Counted from the first letter of the stretch, positions 8,739 through 21,897 are shown. The stretch is 42,083 nucleotides of DNA from Candidatus Kerfeldbacteria bacterium CG15_BIG_FIL_POST_REV_8_21_14_020_45_12 (GCA_002781785.1 PFGC01000020.1:1-42083), one strand, 5' to 3'. The notes: generated by a model from the letters alone, not told the origin. Program-made: numbers and translations.

Positions 8739-10025
8739 ATGAAACAATACACTCTGCCTAACGGCATTCCAGTTATCTTAGATCAAATGACAGGCACGGA
8801 TGTTGTCACCGCTTTGGTTTTATTCAAGGTTGGCTCTCGTCATGAAACTAAGTCTATTAATGGCATTTCACATTTTTTGGAACACCTATTTTTTAAGGGA
8901 ACCGAGCACCGGCCAACCACTTTAGACATCTCACGTGAACTTGATGGAGTAGGGGCCGAGTTCAATGCCTTCACTAGCAAAGACTACACCGGTTACTACG
9001 TAAAAGTAGCTAGTCGTCATACGGCACTGGCTGTGGATATTTTGGAGGACATCCTGTTTCATCCAATTTTTGATCCCGCTGAGATTGATCGAGAACGTGG
9101 GGTTATTATAGAAGAGATCAACATGTATGAGGACAATCCGATGGCGACAGCTGAGGAGCTGTCAGAGGAAATGTTGTTTGGCGCAAATCATCCACTAGGC
9201 TACCGCATTGCCGGACCTAAATCCAACATCAATAAGATTACTCGCAAGCAAATCATGGATTATCGCGACACCTATTATCATCCAGATAACATGATTGTGG
9301 TATTGGCCGGTGGTTTACCGAAGGACACTTTGCAGATTATTAGACATAAGTTTGAACAAGCGCCGGAATCTGATCACAAAACTCCCAAGCAGAAGTCATT
9401 TAAATACGCGCAGCGTAGTAGTCGATTTCACTTGGAGCATAAGCCTACAGCCCAGGCTCATTTGGCTTTAAGTTTCCCTGCTCCACAGTATAAGGCAAAG
9501 TCAGTTTACGCGGCCCAGGTCTTGAGTACAATCCTAGGTGGCAACATGAGCTCTAGATTGTTTATTAATGTCCGAGAGCGACAAGGCCTTTGTTATTACA
9601 TTAGGTCTGGTGTTTCACCCTATGAGGATACCGGTGCTTTTACCATTCAAGCCGGCTTTGATACGACTCGCATCCAGCAGGCTGTTGAAGCCATTATGGC
9701 TGAGTTATCTGCTTTGCGAGATGCTGGGATTGAGGGTCATGAATTGAAAAACGCTAAGGAGTACCTACGCGGCAAAGTTAGCATTGCCATGGAAGATTCT
9801 GAAAGCATTGCAAACTGGTGGGGAAGACAGTGGCTTTTTTCTGAGATGATCGGTAGACCAGCCGTCTCCTCTAAAGATTACTTGAGAAAAATAAACGCAG
9901 TGACTATATCTGAGGTTAATAAATTGGCTAAGGATTTATTCATTTCCAGCCATGCTAACTTAGTTGTTATTGGTCCTTACTCAAAGCGTCAAGAGCAATC
10001 CCTCAAAAAATACCTCAATTTCTAA
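8739..10025 (+). CDS. M16-family zinc peptidase (pitrilysin/mitochondrial processing peptidase-like)
   Basis: Inverted zinc motif 'HFLEHLFFKGT' (HxxEH), 'ERGVIIEEINMYEDNP'. Confidence 0.93.
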   Translation: MKQYTLPNGIPVILDQMTGTDVVTALVLFKVGSRHETKSINGISHFLEHLFFKGTEHRPTTLDISRELDGVGAEFNAFTSKDYTGYYVKVASRHTALAVDILEDILFHPIFDPAEIDRERGVIIEEINMYEDNPMATAEELSEEMLFGANHPLGYRIAGPKSNINKITRKQIMDYRDTYYHPDNMIVVLAGGLPKDTLQIIRHKFEQAPESDHKTPKQKSFKYAQRSSRFHLEHKPTAQAHLALSFPAPQYKAKSVYAAQVLSTILGGNMSSRLFINVRERQGLCYYIRSGVSPYEDTGAFTIQAGFDTTRIQQAVEAIMAELSALRDAGIEGHELKNAKEYLRGKVSIAMEDSESIANWWGRQWLFSEMIGRPAVSSKDYLRKINAVTISEVNKLAKDLFISSHANLVVIGPYSKRQEQSLKKYLNF

Positions 10026-10034
10026 TTGACCAAT

Positions 10035-11159
10035 ATGGCGAGACTAAAGCAAGAAATAAGTATGGCTGACCATAGCCTAAAGGGAAAGCTGCCTGAGGAG
10101 CGTACAATTTCTGTTAGTGTTCGCACGATTTTAAAGATAATTGGAGTTTTAGCGGCCATCTTTTTTCTGTTTTTTATCCGTGACGTGATTGGGTTAGTTT
10201 TTGTGGCCATTGTATTTGCCTCAGCCTTGGATCCTTGGGTGGACAAGATGGAGCGCTTTAGAATTCCACGTGGCATGTCTATATTACTGATGCTGGTGAT
10301 TATGTTGGCTGTGGCGGTTGGGGTTATTTATTTGTTGATTCCACCGCTAGCCAGTCAGGTTGGCGATATCATTGGATCGCTTGCCAAGCAAGCCCCACAA
10401 ATTGATAGTTTTTATCAATCACTTACGGGCCGAGAGGATGCCTCAGTACTAAAACAGATGCAGTCATTTCTGATCTCGATAAATTCTTCTATTGGCAGCA
10501 TATCCTCAGGGTTCTTTAGTGCCATTTCAGGATTCGTTGGTGCCATCGCAACCTTAATCATCGTGATGGTCATTACTTTCTACATGACGATTGAGGAGGA
10601 TGGGTTAAAAAAATTCGTGCGCTCGATCGCCCCAATTGAGTACCAGCCGTACCTAGTTCAAAAAACCAATCGTATTCAGGTGAAGATGGGTGGATGGTTG
10701 CGCGGACAGTTGATTCTAATGTTTATTATTGGCTCACTTACTTACGTGGGTTTACTTATTCTAGATGTCCCATATGCCCTGGTGCTAGCTATCTTTGCAG
10801 GTCTAGCTGAGTTTGTTCCCTTCTTAGGGCCACTGATTGCAGCTGTGCCTGCAGTCTTTTTCTCTTTTTCTGACTCGCCTTGGAAGGCCTTTGGGGTAGT
10901 TATCTTTTATATTGTATTACAGCAGCTTGAGAATCAAGTGATAGTTCCAAAAGTCATGCAAAAGGCGGTGGGCTTAAATCCGATAGTGGTAATTATTGTT
11001 ATGTTAATTGGCGCCAAAGTAGCTGGACTTGTCGGAATACTTTTAGCCGTCCCCGCTACCACAATCGCCTGGATATTTTTTGCAGATATTTTTGAGAGAA
11101 AAATTGAGGATGACAACAGGCTAGAATTTCCAACTGGAGATGTTAAAGATCCGTCATGA
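10035..11159 (+). CDS. AI-2E family transporter (PerM-like permease)
   Basis: Multi-TM; 'FAGLAEFVPFLGPLIAAVPAV', 'QLENQVIVPKVMQKAVGLNPIVVII'. Start could also be ATG 10062. Confidence 0.9.
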   Translation: MARLKQEISMADHSLKGKLPEERTISVSVRTILKIIGVLAAIFFLFFIRDVIGLVFVAIVFASALDPWVDKMERFRIPRGMSILLMLVIMLAVAVGVIYLLIPPLASQVGDIIGSLAKQAPQIDSFYQSLTGREDASVLKQMQSFLISINSSIGSISSGFFSAISGFVGAIATLIIVMVITFYMTIEEDGLKKFVRSIAPIEYQPYLVQKTNRIQVKMGGWLRGQLILMFIIGSLTYVGLLILDVPYALVLAIFAGLAEFVPFLGPLIAAVPAVFFSFSDSPWKAFGVVIFYIVLQQLENQVIVPKVMQKAVGLNPIVVIIVMLIGAKVAGLVGILLAVPATTIAWIFFADIFERKIEDDNRLEFPTGDVKDPS

Positions 11160-12610
11160 AAAATCAATTTTACGTCACAACATCGATTCCTTACGTAAAT
11201 GGCAACCCGCACATGGGTCACGCCCTAGAGTTTTTATACGCCGATGTCATAGCTCGCTATTACCGTCTGAAAGGGTATGACGTCCGTTTAACCACCGGTA
11301 CAGATGAGCACGGTCAAAAAGTACAGCGAGCCGCTGAAGCAGCGGGCGTTGAACCAGCAGCTCAGGCCGGCGTAGAGGCTGAACATTTTAAACGCTTGCT
11401 GGAGGCCTATAACTGTCAATATGATGACTTTGTTAGGACCACTGAGCCACGTCATGAGAAATCTGCTCATGTTTTTTGGCAGAAAATGGTTGATTCAGGT
11501 GATATTGAAAAGGGAGTTTATGAGGGGTTGTACTGCGTCGGCTGTGAAGCTAATAAGACAGAGAAAGATTTAATTGATGGTAAATGTCCAATACACGAAA
11601 AAACCCCTGAGCCAATCTCAGAAGAAAACTATTTTTTCCGGCTTTCTCGTTATGCTGATAAACTTCTGGCTTTTTATAATGAAAATCCTGACTTCATTTA
11701 CCCAGCTTTCAGGATGAAGGAAATGCGCGAGATTATCGCTAGCGGTTTAGAAGATGTTTCTATTTCACGCGACAAAAGTAGATTGTCGTGGGGCGTGTCA
11801 GTTCCAAATGATGACAATCAAGTTATGTACGTATGGTTTGAAGCTGTTATGAACTACGTTACTAGCGTTGGCCACGGGGTAGATGATGCTGAGTTCACTA
11901 AATGGTGGCCAGCGGATTTGCATATCATCGGTAAAGATATTAACCGATTCCATACCATTATGTGGCCAGCTATGTTGATGGCAGCAGGCCTAGACTTACC
12001 ACAAAAAGTTGGTGTTCATGGATTTATTACAGTCGATGGCAAAAAAATGAGTAAAAGTTTGGGGAATGTGATAGATCCATTTGCCCTTGTGGCTCAGTAT
12101 GGTGTAGAACCCATTCGCTATTTTCTACTTCGAGAAATGCCCTTTCAAGATGACGGGGATTTTTCCTACGAAAGATTAGAGGCTCGTTATCAGGCAGACC
12201 TTGCTAACGGTATCGGAAATCTTCTTTCTCGAGTAAGCAACATGATTGAGAAATACTCTCAGGGTGATCTTGATCCAAGTCCCCAAGAGTTGGATTATGG
12301 CAAAGCAGCGGCCATGCAGTACCATGACCTAATCCAGAAGCTAGAGTTTTCCAAAGCCCTTGATGTTATTTGGGGATTAATAGACGAGGCTAATGAACTA
12401 ATTGAGCAGGAAAAGCCCTGGGACTTAGCCAAAACCGACACTGATAGATTGCAGGTTATACTAGCGCAGTTGCTTTACTCACTTGAGCTTGTGACAGAGT
12501 GGCTAGAGCCGTTTATGCCAGAGACTGTACATACGATGCGCTCGGTTTTACAACGCCGTCCGATGGTAAAGGCAGAGCCATTATTTCCCCGTCTTGAGAT
12601 TACTAAGTAG
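11156..12610 (+). CDS. metG: Methionyl-tRNA synthetase
   Basis: 'YVNGNPHMGHALEF' (HIGH-like), 'DGKKMSKSLGNVIDP' (KMSKS), zinc-knuckle 'CVGCEANKTEKDLIDGKCPIH'. Confidence 0.97.
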   Translation: MKNQFYVTTSIPYVNGNPHMGHALEFLYADVIARYYRLKGYDVRLTTGTDEHGQKVQRAAEAAGVEPAAQAGVEAEHFKRLLEAYNCQYDDFVRTTEPRHEKSAHVFWQKMVDSGDIEKGVYEGLYCVGCEANKTEKDLIDGKCPIHEKTPEPISEENYFFRLSRYADKLLAFYNENPDFIYPAFRMKEMREIIASGLEDVSISRDKSRLSWGVSVPNDDNQVMYVWFEAVMNYVTSVGHGVDDAEFTKWWPADLHIIGKDINRFHTIMWPAMLMAAGLDLPQKVGVHGFITVDGKKMSKSLGNVIDPFALVAQYGVEPIRYFLLREMPFQDDGDFSYERLEARYQADLANGIGNLLSRVSNMIEKYSQGDLDPSPQELDYGKAAAMQYHDLIQKLEFSKALDVIWGLIDEANELIEQEKPWDLAKTDTDRLQVILAQLLYSLELVTEWLEPFMPETVHTMRSVLQRRPMVKAEPLFPRLEITK

Positions 12611-12616
12611 AGCTCT

Positions 12617-13168
12617 ATGATTCTCAACATCATCATCATAGTTTGGCTGGGCATATCCTTATTTAGTGGACTAAAACTCGGCTTTGTCTATAAAGCTGGA
12701 ACTACTATTGGTTTTATTTTTGGAGTTTGGCTGTCCAGTAGGTGGACGCCAGGCGTTGCTAGTTGGCTTGGTGGGTCACCTCTGACCGTCGCTTTAGTTT
12801 TTCTATTTTTTCTCTCCATTATGTCAAAGCTATTTGGAGGGGTTGCTTGGCTATTAGATAAGGTATTTAAGATACTAGCTCTGTTGCCTGGATTGAAGAG
12901 TTTTAATCGGGTGCTAGGTGGATTACTTAGCGTGCTATTGTCCTGCTTCATTATTAGCGCCGGTCTATTTATTGCCGTGTCATTCTCAGAAGCTGACTAT
13001 GAGAACAATTCTTCAACTATCTCAGCGAGTGCAGAAGGCCCAGCTTTGGCTAATGCCATTAATGAGTCGAGTATGGCTCGCTCGCTTTTAACTTTGAAGA
13101 TTTTTTACCAACCCTTGCTCTCAGACGTGCTGGCTACTTACCTGACTGATGAAAAAACGTCAGAATGA
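12617..13168 (+). CDS. CvpA-family membrane protein
   Basis: Four hydrophobic segments, short-loop arrangement 'LGISLFSGLKLGFVYKAG'. Confidence 0.65.
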   Translation: MILNIIIIVWLGISLFSGLKLGFVYKAGTTIGFIFGVWLSSRWTPGVASWLGGSPLTVALVFLFFLSIMSKLFGGVAWLLDKVFKILALLPGLKSFNRVLGGLLSVLLSCFIISAGLFIAVSFSEADYENNSSTISASAEGPALANAINESSMARSLLTLKIFYQPLLSDVLATYLTDEKTSE

Positions 13169-14049
13169 AATTTGTTGATACCCACGCCCACGTTAATTTT
13201 CGAGCATTTTCTGAGGACGCTGACCAGGTTATCCAGACTGCCCTCGTTAGTGGTGTTAACATGATAAATGTTGGTACAAACTTTGCCACCAGTCAGCGAT
13301 CAGTTGAAATTGCCGAACGGACCCCAGGTATGTGGGCTGCTATTGGATTACACCCAATTCATTTAGCAAAAGACATAACCGAGACTGCTAAGTTTTCAGG
13401 AGAAGAATACTCGTTTACAACAAAGTCAGAATTATTTGATAAGAGAAAGTTTTTTGAATTAGCCCAAAGTCCATCCGTCGTGGCCGTTGGTGAATCTGGA
13501 TTGGACTACTTTCACTTAGAGGACTTCAAGCACCCCGACATGACTGCTGAACAATTTGTCGAGAGACAAAAAGAGACGCTTTATGAAATTCTAGGTTTTG
13601 CGCGGGAAATAGAACGACCTCATATATTTCATTGTCGTGACGCCTACGACGAGTTTGCAGATATTGTTAGGCAATTTGGTGATAATAGCGATGGGGGAAG
13701 TGTTGGAGCTGGGGTTCGTGGCGTCGTTCACTGCTTTACGGGAAGTTGGGAGCAAGCTGAAAAGTTACTTGAGCTTGGATTATATATTGGCTTTACCGGC
13801 ATAGTCACTTTTCCAAATGCTCAGTCTCTTCAGGATATCGCTCGGCGCGTACCACTTGACCGCCTGTTAATAGAAACCGATTCGCCGTATTTAGCGCCAC
13901 AAGCTGTCCGAGGACAACGCAATGAGCCTAGTCATGTTATCCACGTAGCTGAGAAAATTGCTGAGCTAAAAGGCCTGTCTCTTGAGGAGGTAGCTCTAGC
14001 TACCACCCAAAACGCCATTTCACTGTTTCAGCTTCCGCTTACTATCTGA
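13165..14049 (+). CDS. TatD-family metal-dependent hydrolase
   Basis: 'FVDTHAHVNF', 'AIGLHPIH', 'VGESGLDYF', 'HCFTGSWEQAEKLL', 'LLIETDSPYLAP'. Confidence 0.93.
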   Translation: MKFVDTHAHVNFRAFSEDADQVIQTALVSGVNMINVGTNFATSQRSVEIAERTPGMWAAIGLHPIHLAKDITETAKFSGEEYSFTTKSELFDKRKFFELAQSPSVVAVGESGLDYFHLEDFKHPDMTAEQFVERQKETLYEILGFAREIERPHIFHCRDAYDEFADIVRQFGDNSDGGSVGAGVRGVVHCFTGSWEQAEKLLELGLYIGFTGIVTFPNAQSLQDIARRVPLDRLLIETDSPYLAPQAVRGQRNEPSHVIHVAEKIAELKGLSLEEVALATTQNAISLFQLPLTI

Positions 14050-14061
14050 TATCATATCAAT

Positions 14062-15024
14062 ATGGAAAATATAATTGTTTTAACACTAATAGCTCTAGCT
14101 GCCATTAATCTGGTAGGTATAATTATCATTTTCCGCCGTGTTAATAAGGGCGATAGCTCAAAAGATGCTGGTATTGGCATGATGAATCAAAATATTCAAG
14201 GCATGCAAGATAGACTAGACAAGGTGTCTCTTGGACTTAATGAGAGGCTCGACAACGCTGCTCGAGTCATCGGCGAGGTAAATAAGGAGCTAGGTACTAT
14301 GCAGGAAATTGGCCGGAGCATGAACGCGCTGCAGGATTTTCTAAAGAGTCCTAAACTACGTGGAAATATCGGTGAGCAGGTCCTAAAAGACATGCTTGAT
14401 CAGTACTTCCCCCAAAAACTTTATCAGATGCAGTACAAGTTCACTGAAGGGCAAGTGGTTGATGCTGTTCTTAAAACTGACAATGGGATCATTCCGATAG
14501 ATGCTAAGTTTCCCATGGAAAACTACCAAAGGATGGCCGCAGAAGAGGGAACTGAGGCGCGCGAGCGTTACTCTAGAGAGTTTATCAAGGATGTTAAAAG
14601 ACACGTTGATGCCATATCAAAGAAATATATTCTACCTGATGAAGGAACAGTCGATTTTGCAATTATGTATGTTCCGGCCGAGTCCGTTTATTATGAGATA
14701 ATTCGAAATGATTCTGAGTTAAATGCTTACAGCATTTCCCGCAAGGTGCTTTACGTTTCACCTAATTCATTCTATTATTTTCTTCACATCCTCATGATGG
14801 GAATGCAGGAAAAGAAGATGGCAGAAGCTGCTAAGGAAATGATCGCTTCAATTAGAGGAATTCAAAAAGATGCCGTTCGTTTTGGAGAGACTTTGGGAGT
14901 TCTGAATCGTCACATTACTAACGCGAAGTCAGCTCTAGATCGCACTTCCTCAGATTATGATAAATTGTCTGGTAAAATTGAGCGGATAGACCACTTTGAA
15001 GATCAAAATCAATTAGAGCAATGA
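14062..15024 (+). CDS. rmuC: RmuC-like DNA recombination protein
   Basis: N-terminal TM helix, coiled coil, 'LRGNIGEQVLKDMLDQYFP', 'IPIDAKFPMENYQRM', 'YVSPNSFYYFLHIL'. Confidence 0.9.
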   Translation: MENIIVLTLIALAAINLVGIIIIFRRVNKGDSSKDAGIGMMNQNIQGMQDRLDKVSLGLNERLDNAARVIGEVNKELGTMQEIGRSMNALQDFLKSPKLRGNIGEQVLKDMLDQYFPQKLYQMQYKFTEGQVVDAVLKTDNGIIPIDAKFPMENYQRMAAEEGTEARERYSREFIKDVKRHVDAISKKYILPDEGTVDFAIMYVPAESVYYEIIRNDSELNAYSISRKVLYVSPNSFYYFLHILMMGMQEKKMAEAAKEMIASIRGIQKDAVRFGETLGVLNRHITNAKSALDRTSSDYDKLSGKIERIDHFEDQNQLEQ

Positions 15025-15725
15025 GCGAACTAACCACAAATGAGTTGTTTGACCTGACTCACACCAAGCACGCTGAGCTTTTTGATGATGTTGAGTACGC
15101 TTGGGAGGTAATCCCTCTTATAGAGCAGTATCTGGAATATATTCAAAAGAGTCCAAAAATTCAAGGAACTGTTAGTAAGCTAGCTGTCATTGAGGGGAAA
15201 GTCAGTCTTGGTAAGGGCTCAGTCGTTGAAGCGGGAGCTGTTATTCACGGTCCGACAATTATTGGAGAGAACACAACTATTCGCTCTGGAGCCTTGATTA
15301 GAGGAGGAGCTATCATCGGAGACAATTGCATGGTGGGAAATAGTACAGAAATAAAAAACGCTCTGCTATTTGACGGAGCGATAGCTCCTCATTTTAACTA
15401 TATTGGAGATACCGTATTGGGTTATAAGGTTCACCTAGGGTCCAGTGTGGTTATTTCCAACCTAAAGACCCCACCAGGTGAGATAGTAGTATCGACTCTA
15501 CAGCAGACCTATAATACTGGACTTACAAAATTTGGTGCCTTGATTGGCGACGAAACGGAGATTGGCGCCAATGCTGTACTAAACCCCGGAACCGTTATTG
15601 GAAAACGCTGCATAATTTATCCGCTGGCTCTGATTAGAGGAGTTGTGACGACTGACTCAATTGTTAAAGTGAGGCAGCAGCACGAGGTGGTAACTAGAAG
15701 ACAGACTGAGTTTTCACTTGATTAA
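15021..15725 (+). CDS. Left-handed beta-helix (hexapeptide repeat) protein, GlmU C-terminal-like
   Basis: Hexapeptide repeats ('GKVSLGKGSVVEAGAVIHGPTIIGENTTIRSGALIRGGAIIGDNCMVGNSTEIKNALLFDG'); no nucleotidyltransferase domain. Confidence 0.85.
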   Translation: MSELTTNELFDLTHTKHAELFDDVEYAWEVIPLIEQYLEYIQKSPKIQGTVSKLAVIEGKVSLGKGSVVEAGAVIHGPTIIGENTTIRSGALIRGGAIIGDNCMVGNSTEIKNALLFDGAIAPHFNYIGDTVLGYKVHLGSSVVISNLKTPPGEIVVSTLQQTYNTGLTKFGALIGDETEIGANAVLNPGTVIGKRCIIYPLALIRGVVTTDSIVKVRQQHEVVTRRQTEFSLD

Positions 15726-15727
15726 CC

Positions 15728-16693
15728 ATGAGGCGACCTAGACGATCTGAGCCAGTTCAGAGAATGAGGGCTGTTAATTTAGAGCCTGAAGAAAAAAATC
15801 CAAACGAAAGGCCTTTTAAAATAGAAGATCTGATTGATGATGATGTTTGGGATGAAATTGATATTGGAGTATCTAAAATACGAAGAAAAAGCTCTGCGTC
15901 AGCTTTATATGAAAAGTATACTTACTACGTGCTCAAGGCATTTCCAGATAAACGTGACCTCCTACGGCTTGATGACAAGGCTTGGGAAATAATGCTACCC
16001 AAGGCCATTCGCTATATCACTGGGGAGCCAATTATTGAAGGCCAAGAACCTGGTAGGACCCCCTATCACATAGACCAATTCTTGGAAGTTGGTAGAGCTC
16101 TAGTCTTGGTAGATCCTGACAGGTTCTTAGGAGAGGTGCGGTCGGCTTGTCCAGATTTAACCAAGGCATTTTCTGAGGGATATAATGTGATTAAAAATAA
16201 TACTGACGATCCTGTTGTTGGCATGTCACCTTCGGTAACAAGTATGATGGCAGAGTATCTGGCGAATTGGAAGCTGTTAGACCCGGCAGTAGTCGAAACT
16301 CTGGTCGATGATGAGTTATGGGCAAACATGAAAGCTCAGTTAGAATTTTTTTCCAGGAAAGACACCATTCTTGAAGAGCATGCCTGGAGTGAGTGGTTAA
16401 TACTGGCCTCCGCTATGAGAATTTTAAGGCCTGGCCAATTTGAAGCTGATCAAATCCTAGATCCAAGCTCTGTGCGCAGTATTTGGGAGGACCTGCTTGC
16501 TCAGCGTGAAAAAAATCTTAGCGAGCCAGAGCAAGCTCAGTGGGTAATGTTAGTTAGCATTATAGAGTCGGCTGCCAATTTAATGCTGATAACTGCAGGA
16601 GAGGTTACTATTTCAGCTCCCGGAAAACTTTACGTTGGAGACAAGAAACGTATTGAAAATAAACAGTCTCTGCCTAAGAGAAAAACAATATAA
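15728..16693 (+). CDS. Hypothetical protein, 'RAV'-motif family
   Basis: 'MRRPRRSEPVQRMRAVNLEPEEKN' N-terminus; helical body with repeated 'LVLVDP/WKLLDP'-type segments. Confidence 0.6.
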   Translation: MRRPRRSEPVQRMRAVNLEPEEKNPNERPFKIEDLIDDDVWDEIDIGVSKIRRKSSASALYEKYTYYVLKAFPDKRDLLRLDDKAWEIMLPKAIRYITGEPIIEGQEPGRTPYHIDQFLEVGRALVLVDPDRFLGEVRSACPDLTKAFSEGYNVIKNNTDDPVVGMSPSVTSMMAEYLANWKLLDPAVVETLVDDELWANMKAQLEFFSRKDTILEEHAWSEWLILASAMRILRPGQFEADQILDPSSVRSIWEDLLAQREKNLSEPEQAQWVMLVSIIESAANLMLITAGEVTISAPGKLYVGDKKRIENKQSLPKRKTI

Positions 16694-16697
16694 ATAC

Positions 16698-17120
16698 ATG
16701 TCCATTGAGTCAGTTAAAGGTCCTCGGAGGCCTCTAATCCCACCAGTCGAAGCAATTGACAAGTCTCGGACAGGTGTCGCCAAAAGGCCTCACGCTAAGG
16801 CAGAGGGCGCCGCTAACACGGATTCAGAGACGACGCCTGATTCAGGTGTTAGCTTTGAGTCGTCACCGCTCAGGCAAGAGCTTGAAAGTCTTCAGGCACA
16901 ACTGCCAGTTGATCAACAGTTTACAATCATAGACGGGCTCTATGCCGGACAATGTGTAGTGATACGTAGTCATGGAATTGCCCAGCGACAAATCGGCTAC
17001 CGTGATGGTGGATTACCTATAACTGAAACTGTAGCCGTGGCTTGGGCGTCTACCGAGGCAGAGCCAGATCAGCTTATTGCCATAAACGGTCAACGTCGCT
17101 ATATAGATACGACACCTTAA
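16698..17120 (+). CDS. Hypothetical protein
   Basis: ORF 16635-17120; ATG at 16698 just after the upstream stop is the likelier start. Disordered N-terminus, small beta-rich C-terminus. Confidence 0.5.
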   Translation: MSIESVKGPRRPLIPPVEAIDKSRTGVAKRPHAKAEGAANTDSETTPDSGVSFESSPLRQELESLQAQLPVDQQFTIIDGLYAGQCVVIRSHGIAQRQIGYRDGGLPITETVAVAWASTEAEPDQLIAINGQRRYIDTTP

Positions 17121-17147
17121 TCCAGCATCATCAAATAGAGGAAAACA

Positions 17148-17179
17148 AAAAACACGCTGATCTAGTCAGCGTGTTTTTA
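17148..17179. terminator. Bidirectional intrinsic terminator between convergent operons
   Basis: AACACGCTGA (17151-17160), TCTAG loop, TCAGCGTGTT (17166-17175), flanked by A-run and T-run on the two sides. Confidence 0.88.
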
Positions 17180-17195
17180 AAGATATGATCCCTTC

Positions 17196-17615
17196 TTAAC
17201 TACGCCACTTCTTTCCTACCGCCAATTTGGCGCGCTCTTTTTGCAAGAGTCTTTGCAGGTTGTTGTAGGTAGTGATATCCATCTCTTCTTGTGTTTCAAG
17301 TTCTTTAGCAAGTTCGGCGGCTTTTTTCTCAGACGCTTCCACATCAATGTCGTGAGCGTGATCTGCAGCATCAGCCAGAATAACCAAGGTGTTGTTTGAT
17401 ATTTCCAAAGTACCGAATGATACTGCCAGTGGAAACTCCTTGTCACCGTCCTTGATTAATAGTTCACCAGCCATCAGGATAGAAACCAACTGTGAGTGAT
17501 TTGGCAATACAGTGATTTCTCCATCCTGAGTATTAACCACTACCTGGTCAACAGGCTGATCAAACAACGTCTTAACTGGGGTCAGTAGCTTCAGTTGTAG
17601 CCTATCGGTAGACAT
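17196..17615 (-). CDS. atpC: F1Fo ATP synthase epsilon subunit
   Basis: 'LKLLTPVKTLFDQPVDQVVVNTQDGEITVLPNHSQLVSIL'; last gene of the atp operon. Confidence 0.92.
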   Translation of the reverse strand: MSTDRLQLKLLTPVKTLFDQPVDQVVVNTQDGEITVLPNHSQLVSILMAGELLIKDGDKEFPLAVSFGTLEISNNTLVILADAADHAHDIDVEASEKKAAELAKELETQEEMDITTYNNLQRLLQKERAKLAVGKKWRS

Positions 17616-17620
17616 TATGG

Positions 17621-19943
<2,323 letters not shown>

Positions 19944-19963
19944 ACAGTAAAAGGATGGTTGCG

Positions 19964-21496
19964 TTAGCTCTGTTTCTCAATGAAGTAGCTCTGATCTGCC
20001 GTTGATGCAAACTCAGCTACAACGCTCTTCAGTTTTTCTTCCCAAGTCTCATCATACATTAACTCCTCTCGAATCTCGGTAAACAGGTCGCCGGCATTAT
20101 TTTCAATATACTCCATCAAGCCAGCTATGAAAGGCTGGACTTTTTCAACTTTAACATCACTCAGCATTTCGTTTGTAGCCACATAAATTTGAATGACTTG
20201 GCGTTCAACTGGAACTGGACTGTACTGACTTTGTTTTAAGAGTTCCTCTAAGCGTCTACCCAAATCAAGCTGTCTCTTAGTAGCTGCATCAAGGTCAGAG
20301 CCAAATTGAGCAAAGGCTTCCAGTTCGCGGAATTGAGCCAGTCCCAAACGCAGGGTTCCAGCTACCTTCTTCATCGCCTTAATCTGAGCTGCTCCACCTA
20401 CACGTGAAACGGATAGTCCCACATTAATAGCCGGTCTAAAACCTTTGTTAAAAAGGTCTGATTCTAGATAAATTTGACCATCGGTAATAGAAATAACATT
20501 AGTTGGAACGTAGGCAGACACGTCACCACCTTGAGTCTCGATAATAGGTAGAGCAGTCATAGATCCAGCTCCCAACTTGTCATTCAACTTAGCCGATCGC
20601 TCAAGTAACCTTGAATGTAGGTAGAAAACGTCACCTGGGAAAGCCTCGCGGCCCGGTGGGCGGCGTAGGATCAGTGAAATGTGTCTATAAGCTACAGCGT
20701 GCTTAGAAAGATCATCATAAATGATCAAGGCGTGCTTACCTTTATCCATGAAGTATTCTCCCATTGAACAGCCTGCATAGGGCGCTAGGTAGTTCATAGC
20801 TGCTGCTTCAGAGGCTGTGGCTGAAACCACAATCGTGTATGCCATAGCGCCAGCCTTCTCAAGCCTAGAAACTATCTGAGCTACTTTATTTTCTTTTTGT
20901 CCTATAGCGACATAAATACAAACGATATCCTCTCCTTTTTGATTGAGGATAGTATCAATTGCTACCGCAGTTTTTCCAGTCTGACGGTCACCAATAATCA
21001 ACTCACGTTGACCACGACCAATTGGCACCATGGTGTCGATAGACTTAAGTCCTGTCTGCAGTGGCTCATGAACTGATTTACGGCTCATCACTCCAGGGGC
21101 AATTCGCTCCATTGGGTATCTTTCTGAGGAATCCAGAGCACCCTTACCGTCCTTAGGATTTCCTAGTGGATCCAAAACTCGACCGATTAGTCCATCACCA
21201 ACTGGCACAGACATGAGCTCGCCAAGGGCCTTGATGGTCATGCCCTCACCGATATCGGTGTATTCACCAAGTACCATAATTCCACACATACCTTCCTCCA
21301 AGTTCAACACGACTCCGCGCACGCCATTATCAAATTCAACCATCTCGGCAGCTCCAACATCAGCCAGGCCAACTGCCTTGACAATACCATCTGAAATCTC
21401 AACTACGCGGCCAATTTTTTCTTCAGTAATATCGGCTTTGTACTCTGAGATTGTTTTCTTGAGGTGTTCAACGACCGTATCTTTTTGTCCCGTCAT
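19964..21496 (-). CDS. atpA: F1Fo ATP synthase alpha subunit
   Basis: '[28 protein letters not shown]', '[28 protein letters not shown]'. Confidence 0.97.
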   Translation of the reverse strand: MTGQKDTVVEHLKKTISEYKADITEEKIGRVVEISDGIVKAVGLADVGAAEMVEFDNGVRGVVLNLEEGMCGIMVLGEYTDIGEGMTIKALGELMSVPVGDGLIGRVLDPLGNPKDGKGALDSSERYPMERIAPGVMSRKSVHEPLQTGLKSIDTMVPIGRGQRELIIGDRQTGKTAVAIDTILNQKGEDIVCIYVAIGQKENKVAQIVSRLEKAGAMAYTIVVSATASEAAAMNYLAPYAGCSMGEYFMDKGKHALIIYDDLSKHAVAYRHISLILRRPPGREAFPGDVFYLHSRLLERSAKLNDKLGAGSMTALPIIETQGGDVSAYVPTNVISITDGQIYLESDLFNKGFRPAINVGLSVSRVGGAAQIKAMKKVAGTLRLGLAQFRELEAFAQFGSDLDAATKRQLDLGRRLEELLKQSQYSPVPVERQVIQIYVATNEMLSDVKVEKVQPFIAGLMEYIENNAGDLFTEIREELMYDETWEEKLKSVVAEFASTADQSYFIEKQS

Positions 21497-21500
21497 AACT

Positions 21501-21896
21501 TTAGTTCGAGTGAATTAGTTGAGCGAGTTTTCGCAGCTGTCCTCGCAGAGATAGATCCCACCGTTTATTAGCAGTTTCTATCTGTATGCCACCGATAATC
21601 GATGGGTCATTTTCTCTATCAATTTTTACCTTTACCTCTGGAAGAACCTGCTTCACGTGCTTGGCGATTATTTCATCAGGAATGTCATGAGCACTTCTGA
21701 CAGTTACTTGGGTAACTCCTTGACTGGCCAGCTCAGTTTCCTCAACTAGCCTTACAATATCAGGTAGCAGTCTCATCTTTCCGTCCTGTCTAATCAGCTT
21801 CAACATTTTTTCAGAGACACCAGGCCACTCAGCTGGTGGTACAGCGGATAGCTTTTCGTACCAGGCTTGAGCATATTGTGAGGCAGAGGCTTTCAT
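21501..21896 (-). CDS. atpH: F1Fo ATP synthase delta subunit
   Basis: Position between atpF and atpA; '[32 protein letters not shown]'. Start at 21896 fits '[16 protein letters not shown]'. Confidence 0.85.
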   Translation of the reverse strand: MKASASQYAQAWYEKLSAVPPAEWPGVSEKMLKLIRQDGKMRLLPDIVRLVEETELASQGVTQVTVRSAHDIPDEIIAKHVKQVLPEVKVKIDRENDPSIIGGIQIETANKRWDLSLRGQLRKLAQLIHSN

Positions 21897-21897
21897 A

